64,000 nt of DNA, from the NCBI GenBank assembly GCA_964504445.1, contig CAZDEO010000019.1, forward strand, positions 1 through 64,000. Reading direction: 5' to 3'. The notes below the pieces were generated by a model. It saw only the letters and a program-made list of their open reading frames with translations, ran no database searches and was not told where the DNA came from. Positions 59,411-64,000 of the stretch are shown here, in pieces. How positions within the stretch are numbered: the first letter of the stretch is position 1; every line of letters begins with the position of its first letter. The DNA comes from JACSRF01 sp964504445 (GTDB lineage Bacteria; Chloroflexota; Anaerolineae; Promineifilales; Promineifilaceae). A program made the position numbers and the translations under genes.

Positions 59411-61975
59411 CTAATTGCGCCAGGCAGCACAGCGATTGCCGCTGGTGGCGCCGTTGGTCACGTTGGTCTCAACACCACCGCCAGCAGATGTCACAAAGAT
59501 ATCGTTCCCTTTAAAGAAAAGTATCTGGGAGCCGTCTTGGGAAATGACTGGGTTGGCAGGATTGCCAAAGGCTATTTCCGTGAACCCGCCATTGGTTGTG
59601 GCGCGTTTAATGGTTCCGCCATCAACGATGATAAAGAAATCGCTGTTGGGCGACCAGCGAACGCCATCGCTGCGACTGGGCAAGCCTTCGAGCAGCAGCC
59701 GCGCCTGGCTGTCATCTTGGGTGCTGGTGCGAATGAGAATTTGCACGACGTCGGGACGGCCGTTAATGATGATCGTCCAGGCGCCATTGGGCGAGTTGCA
59801 GGTGTTAAAGCCATTTTCCGGAATAGCGCAGCGTGGCCCATAATAAATATTGTAGGAGCTTCCCTCCGTGGTGGTCGCCGGGCTGCTGCAACTGTCGCTG
59901 GCTACCGTGCCCAGGGATTCTGGGGCGCCCCAAGAGGGGCCGGTAGTCATCAATTGGTCACCCGCAGTGTAAATAATGGGGCCAGAATCACCCCCAGGGT
60001 TGGACACAGCAGTCGGCGTCACCGTGACGCTGCCCCCTGCGGGGGTTGCGCTGGGCGTTACGGGCACAATGGGTGTGGAAGTGCCGCCGGGCAAGGGCAG
60101 CGTGGCTGTCGTCAAATCATCCAGGTAGAGGACGCCAGAACCGGTGTAACTGCTGTTGTAATCGTCCAGCACGAAACCACGAAAAGCGATGGGGTAATCA
60201 ACACGGCCGTTGTTGGGGCCGCTAATGTGGGTCCAGGGCCAGGATTGACTGGTGTCAATATACCCCGTCATCTGCGCCCAGCCCGTGTGGAAAATCTGGC
60301 CAAAAGGCACCTGCCAGGTCTGGCCCTCGGCATCTACGATCCAGGCGTTAAGGAAGTGGCCGGAGTTATCGCCATAAACCCAAATTCGCAGGGCGTTGGG
60401 GGTTCCGCTAATGCTGTTGGTTTGCAAGAAGACGACGTAATCGTTGCCCGTGGTGCCAAAATCATAGGAAAGGCGTCCAGAAGCAGAACCAGAGCGAGCC
60501 TGAGTACTGGACTGCACAAAGGTACCATTGGCCTCATCGCCCCTTACCCAAACGCCAAAATCTTCCAGGCCCAGGGGCAGCCCGCCGCCACTGCTGAGGC
60601 CCTGGGTGGGGTTACCGGGCGTGGGCGTGGGCGTAAGGGTGGGCGTGGCAGAGGGAGAGGGAGTTGCCGAAGGTGTGGGCGTGGCTGTTGGAGGAGCAGT
60701 GGCGGTGGCCGTAGGCGTACTGGTGGCGGTGGGCTGATCAGTGGCGGTAGCGGTAGCCGTATTGGTCTGGGTGGGTTGGGTAGTGGAGGTGGGGTCCAGG
60801 GCAGCAACGGCCGTTTCCTCCCCCTCCTCAGCCAATGCCCCAGGCTGCACCGTGGGCGTGGGGTTGTTAAGGTTGTTCACCAGCGCCTGGCTGCCAAAAT
60901 ATCCGCCGGGAATGAGCAAAAGCAATAGCCCAACCAGCGCCGGAACCCACCAGCGGCGTTTTGCCGGTGGCTGTGACCCTTCCGGCAAGGGCACATAGTC
61001 AGGTGTGGGTGTGGGCGTGGGGGCCGGCGTCCGCCCAGGCGTAAACGGGTCGGGCGCATAGGCCGTGGGCGTTTGCATGATGACTGTTTCGCGGCTGATG
61101 CGCGGCTGGCCATATTCCCCCAACCCTTCCGCCTGCAGCGCGGTATCCAGGGCCTGCAATAGCTCTTCGGCCGTTTGGTAACGCTGGTTGGGGTCTTTTT
61201 GCAAACAGGCATGAACCACCGCTTCGGTTTCTGCAGTAATTTCGCGGCGAATTTGGTGAATGGGGGTGGGCTGTTCATACATGTGCATGTGCAGTACCGC
61301 CCATGGGGTATCTCCCACGAAGGGGCGGGCGCCCGCCAGCATTTCATACATAATAATGCCTAGCGCGTAGATATCGGAACGGCCGTCCACCCCCCCCCCG
61401 CTGGCCTGTTCCGGAGCCATGTAATTGGGCGTACCCATCAGCGCATGGGTGCGCGTCAGGCGCGGGTCATCCTTAATCACGGCAATACCCAGGTCCGTTA
61501 ACACTGGCGCGCCATCCGGGCGCATAAGGATATTGCTGGGCTTCAAATCCCGGTGCACAATGCCCGCCTGATGGGCCACTCGCAAGGCATCGGCCACGCT
61601 GCGCACTATGGCAAGTACGTGGGAGATAGCCAACACCTCACCCTTTTGCGCCAACTGCTCTAGCATCTCCGTCAGCGTGCCACCCTGAACATACTCCATG
61701 GCAATGTAGTTGTCCCCCTCATCGGTGACTCCCGTGGCGTATACTTGCACAATGTTGGGGTGCCGCAGGCGCGCGGCAGCTTTTGCTTCGCGGCGAAACC
61801 GTTCTACAAAGGCCGGGTCAGAGGTAAATTGGGGTAAGGCGATTTTCAGGGCAATGTGGCGATCTAACCCTTCATCATAAGCCAGGTAAACGTCGGCCAT
61901 CCCTCCGCGTTTAATGTGCTGCCTGACAATGTATTTATCAACTTTTTGCCCCACTAGCCGGTTCGGATCAGCCAT
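59411..61975 (-). CDS. Ser/Thr protein kinase with carbohydrate-binding-like and propeller ectodomain
   Basis: An 854-residue kinase: MADPNRLVGQKVDKYIVRQH, RGGMADVYLAYD, Lys44, HRDLKPSN (141-148), DLG (161-163), TPNYMAPEQ. It has a membrane segment at ~342-362 and a long TPTATATP stalk. The ectodomain starts with a CBM-like beta sandwich (GLEDFGVWVRGDEANGTFVQ; SGSASGRLSYDF; WVYGDNSGHFLNAWIVD), then a second part with PD40 features (VRWSPNSDFFIIVDGG; FGNPANPVISQDGSQILFFK). The start at 61975 follows GGAGAAGAAG; the frame opens 29 codons earlier. It is the first kinase after the phosphatase gene. Confidence 0.88.
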   Translation of the reverse strand: MADPNRLVGQKVDKYIVRQHIKRGGMADVYLAYDEGLDRHIALKIALPQFTSDPAFVERFRREAKAAARLRHPNIVQVYATGVTDEGDNYIAMEYVQGGTLTEMLEQLAQKGEVLAISHVLAIVRSVADALRVAHQAGIVHRDLKPSNILMRPDGAPVLTDLGIAVIKDDPRLTRTHALMGTPNYMAPEQASGGGVDGRSDIYALGIIMYEMLAGARPFVGDTPWAVLHMHMYEQPTPIHQIRREITAETEAVVHACLQKDPNQRYQTAEELLQALDTALQAEGLGEYGQPRISRETVIMQTPTAYAPDPFTPGRTPAPTPTPTPDYVPLPEGSQPPAKRRWWVPALVGLLLLLIPGGYFGSQALVNNLNNPTPTVQPGALAEEGEETAVAALDPTSTTQPTQTNTATATATDQPTATSTPTATATAPPTATPTPSATPSPSATPTLTPTPTPGNPTQGLSSGGGLPLGLEDFGVWVRGDEANGTFVQSSTQARSGSASGRLSYDFGTTGNDYVVFLQTNSISGTPNALRIWVYGDNSGHFLNAWIVDAEGQTWQVPFGQIFHTGWAQMTGYIDTSQSWPWTHISGPNNGRVDYPIAFRGFVLDDYNSSYTGSGVLYLDDLTTATLPLPGGTSTPIVPVTPSATPAGGSVTVTPTAVSNPGGDSGPIIYTAGDQLMTTGPSWGAPESLGTVASDSCSSPATTTEGSSYNIYYGPRCAIPENGFNTCNSPNGAWTIIINGRPDVVQILIRTSTQDDSQARLLLEGLPSRSDGVRWSPNSDFFIIVDGGTIKRATTNGGFTEIAFGNPANPVISQDGSQILFFKGNDIFVTSAGGGVETNVTNGATSGNRCAAWRN

Positions 61976-62089
61976 ATCTTCTTCTCCAAATAACTGTTCA
62001 AGCCGGGAAATTGATCTGCCGGGAATGCGTACAGCACGGTATACGCAAGACGCCCTCCTCATTGAATCATTTTTTTCTAACCAACATCA

Positions 62090-63451
62090 TTAAGGCGGGC
62101 AGGTTTGCCCTGGATCAAGGGTTCGCAAGGCATTATCCAAAACCCAACCCTCAATACCCGATTCCGTGGCGCGCACCTTGCGAAAAACATTGTCAGGGTC
62201 ACAATTTGAATTGGGACCGTCAATAATTCTAGGAATAACGGGGTCAATAAATTCAACCGTCGTGCCGGGATCAAACCGCTCCCAGGTAACCTGCGTGCAG
62301 GTGCCACTATCTATTTGGGCATCTGACCAGACAAACACCAGGTTAATCACGCAAATCAAGGGTTCCGCAGCGGGGGTGGGTTCAAGGGTGAGGGTTGGGG
62401 CTGGCGTCGCGGTGGGTGCGGGGGTATTTGTCGCCAGAGGGGCAATGGTAGACGTAGGGGCCGTGTCGGGCACGGCCGTTTCCAACACCCCATCGCTGCC
62501 ATTTCCCGGTTCGGTAACCGTCGAAAGCGTGGGCATGGCCGTAGGCAGCTCCATACCGCCATCTTCCACCCCAGCACCACCATTGGCCTCATTGCGGAAC
62601 AAGCCCGGTAGTGCCGCGCTCAGGGCAATGAGCAAAATAACCCCTACCACCGCCAGCGGCAGCCACTTGGGTATTTTTGTTGCGGGAGGCGCCGCAGCAA
62701 TCTGCCCACTGTGCACCACCACGGCCGTAATATTGTCTGTGGCATTACCAGCAATAGCCGCCTGAACCAGCGCTTCGGCAGCCTGCTGCGGGGGGTTGTT
62801 GCGAATAATTTGCGCCATTTGTTCATCATTGACCGGATCATACAGGCCATCTGAGCAAAGCATCAGCACATCATCAGGCGTCAGGGCGTAGGGCTTGCCC
62901 AGATGCACATCTACCTCAGGCTTGTTGCCTAAAACCTGGGTGACCACGTTACGCAGTTCATGCCTGGCGGCATCTTCGGCGGTAAGCAGCCCCGCTTCAA
63001 CCTGTTTTTGCACCCAGGTGTCGTCACGGGTCATGCGTCGCATACGGCCGTCGTGCAGCAGATAGGCGCGGGCATCTCCCACGTGGGCCACGTACAACAT
63101 GCCTTCATGCTGCACCACAGCCACCATGGTACAGCCCATGCGCCCGCCGCCCCGGGCCTGCGCCTCTGCATACACGGCCTGGTTGGCCTGATTGAGAGCA
63201 TACTGCAAAGCTTCCTGAATGGGCACATTCCGCTGCCGTGCCTGATAAAAAGTTTCATAGGCAACCTGCACGCCCATTTTAGCTGCATCCTCGCCATGTT
63301 CCTGCCCGCCCACGCCGTCGGCCACAATGTACAGTGTGCCCAAATGGGTGGGGGTTGTGGTGTCAGGCAGGCGAAAAGCGTCTTGATTTATCTGCCTTAC
63401 CGGGCCAATATGAGAATGGCCGCCTACTAGTTTGGGGTTGTAATTATTCAC
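62090..63451 (-). CDS. PP2C-type Ser/Thr phosphatase with membrane anchor and SH3-like tail
   Basis: A 453-residue protein. Residues 1-~250 are a PP2C/Stp1 phosphatase: GPVRQINQDAF (metal Asp), IVADGVGGQEHGEDAAKMGV, VGDARAYLLHDGRMRRMTRD, LCSDGLYDPV, ATDNITAVVVH. A membrane segment (WLPLAVVGVILLIALSAALPG) follows, then a TPAPTATPAPT stalk and a C-terminal SH3-like segment with RKVRATESGIEGWVLDNALR. The enzyme would remove phosphate from kinases or their targets. An extracytoplasmic tail on a PP2C is uncommon and mirrors the kinases' design. It is encoded between the FHA gene and the kinases on the same strand. Confidence 0.92.
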   Translation of the reverse strand: MNNYNPKLVGGHSHIGPVRQINQDAFRLPDTTTPTHLGTLYIVADGVGGQEHGEDAAKMGVQVAYETFYQARQRNVPIQEALQYALNQANQAVYAEAQARGGGRMGCTMVAVVQHEGMLYVAHVGDARAYLLHDGRMRRMTRDDTWVQKQVEAGLLTAEDAARHELRNVVTQVLGNKPEVDVHLGKPYALTPDDVLMLCSDGLYDPVNDEQMAQIIRNNPPQQAAEALVQAAIAGNATDNITAVVVHSGQIAAAPPATKIPKWLPLAVVGVILLIALSAALPGLFRNEANGGAGVEDGGMELPTAMPTLSTVTEPGNGSDGVLETAVPDTAPTSTIAPLATNTPAPTATPAPTLTLEPTPAAEPLICVINLVFVWSDAQIDSGTCTQVTWERFDPGTTVEFIDPVIPRIIDGPNSNCDPDNVFRKVRATESGIEGWVLDNALRTLDPGQTCPP

Positions 63452-63536
63452 AAGCTTCTCCCAGCAATGCGCAAAGCCGTCTACAAATTACCGCTTGCCA
63501 ATTTCCGTTTACGGAGCACCGCTTCCGGATTTCGGG

Positions 63537-64000
63537 CTATTTTACCACTTTGAACACAAAGTTTCGCCCACCCAGGGTAATGTGGTCGCCAGCAGATAGG
63601 GCATGCTGCGAGGCAGCACGGCCGTTTACCTGCACGTCGGCCATGGCTTGCAGCACAAAATTCTGCTGCTGCAAGATAATCAGGGCATGGTGGGCCACGG
63701 CCGTTGCCACCACAATATCACTACCAGGGGCGCTGCCCAAAGTCGCCTGCGCCCCCAAACGGTAGCTTTGGCCGTTCTCCACGTCAATGAGATAGGCCAG
63801 CTTATCTGGGGCGACCGTGGGCTGATAAAGCACCTCCGTCTTATCCATGGTAGCCGGACGTTTAGAATCCATATCTTCGGCCAAAAGGGTCGGCACGCCC
63901 GGTGGCGTCTCCGGCTCATCTACAATGGTGTGAGAGCCAGGAGGTGCAGCTGGGGTATGCGGTCGTGAGGCGGGCGGTTCATAGGCGGCCGGGGTGAAAT
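63537..64000 (-). CDS. FHA-like domain protein, 5' end cut by window edge
   Basis: The last ~155 codons of a protein that continues beyond the right edge. The C-terminal ~75 residues look like an FHA domain, SYRLGAQATLGSAPGSDIVV, AHHALIILQQQ, QAMADVQVNGRAA, LSAGDHITLGGRNFVF, although the Ser/His of the phosphothreonine pocket are atypical (HHALI for SRxHA). The N-terminal visible part is a Pro/Thr-rich linker. FHA domains read phosphothreonine made by kinases such as the eight encoded downstream. The frame is open to base 64000, so the start is outside. Confidence 0.75.
   Translation of the reverse strand, partial: FTPAAYEPPASRPHTPAAPPGSHTIVDEPETPPGVPTLLAEDMDSKRPATMDKTEVLYQPTVAPDKLAYLIDVENGQSYRLGAQATLGSAPGSDIVVATAVAHHALIILQQQNFVLQAMADVQVNGRAASQHALSAGDHITLGGRNFVFKVVK

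Noticed and set aside
59537..60928. Plus-strand frame of 463 codons opposite the first kinase
   Set aside because: Gly/Arg-rich with repeated simple stretches, antisense to the TP-rich stalk and ectodomain of a clear kinase gene.

Overview
The window looks like a chromosomal segment of a Chloroflexota bacterium, probably Anaerolineae or a close relative. This is inferred from the protein families (a MalT-like LuxR regulator, tandem Ser/Thr kinases with TPTP-rich linkers, a bacterial-type CODH/ACS cluster, DUF3786) and not from any rRNA or marker gene. No tRNA, rRNA, CRISPR array, insertion sequence or integrase was found.

Layout. (A) 1-8.4 kb, minus strand: the 5' part of a large secreted protein, a carbohydrate ABC importer (binding protein plus two permeases, no ATPase gene), two small genes, and a MalT/LuxR-type regulator. 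(B) 8.7-13.9 kb: a small membrane protein, two tandem FG-GAP repeat membrane proteins, a DUF3179 lipoprotein (all plus), then a convergent J-domain-like coiled-coil gene. (C) 14.2-20.1 kb, plus: a MacB/LolCDE-like ABC exporter whose periplasmic adaptor is a tandem duplication of the HlyD module, closed by a strong hairpin. (D) 20.2-41.6 kb, plus: a Wood-Ljungdahl carbonyl-branch operon. A CRP-like palindrome and a candidate promoter precede an HMA-like protein, cooS, a fused acsB::acsD, acsC, a CoA-binding protein, acsV, a decayed radical SAM gene, acsE, malic enzyme, a TrxR-like flavoprotein, a metV::metF fusion, DUF3786, a formate/nitrite-type channel, a free-standing RAM domain, two CooC-type ATPases, and a thiolase/DUF35 pair. 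(E) 41.7-64 kb, minus: an FHA protein (cut by the window edge), a PP2C phosphatase, and eight transmembrane Ser/Thr kinases, each with a different C-terminal ectodomain. In their midst lies a lipoprotein fusing a beta-propeller, a CapA-like domain and an M1 aminopeptidase.

How the parts work together. In region D, CooS supplies CO, AcsE moves the methyl group from methyl-tetrahydrofolate to the corrinoid protein (AcsC plus the AcsD part of the fusion), AcsV re-activates the corrinoid, AcsB condenses methyl, CO and CoA, the MetV::MetF protein makes methyl-THF, and CooC proteins mature the nickel sites. The fhs/folD/formate dehydrogenase genes are not in this window. Several accessory proteins here have lost the cysteines that define their families (HMA, flavoprotein, thiolase, DUF35). 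Region E looks like a signalling array in which one phosphatase and one FHA reader could serve many kinases that differ in sensor domain.

Two window-wide patterns stand out. The palindrome ACGGCCGT is highly iterated, mostly inside genes. Intergenic gaps carry a family of short 'word' repeats (for example ACGGATTACGG, TTACAAGTT, GATTGGAGA) that often fold into hairpins. Start codons were moved inward from the longest reading frame wherever a Shine-Dalgarno, a neighbouring stop or family alignment required it.
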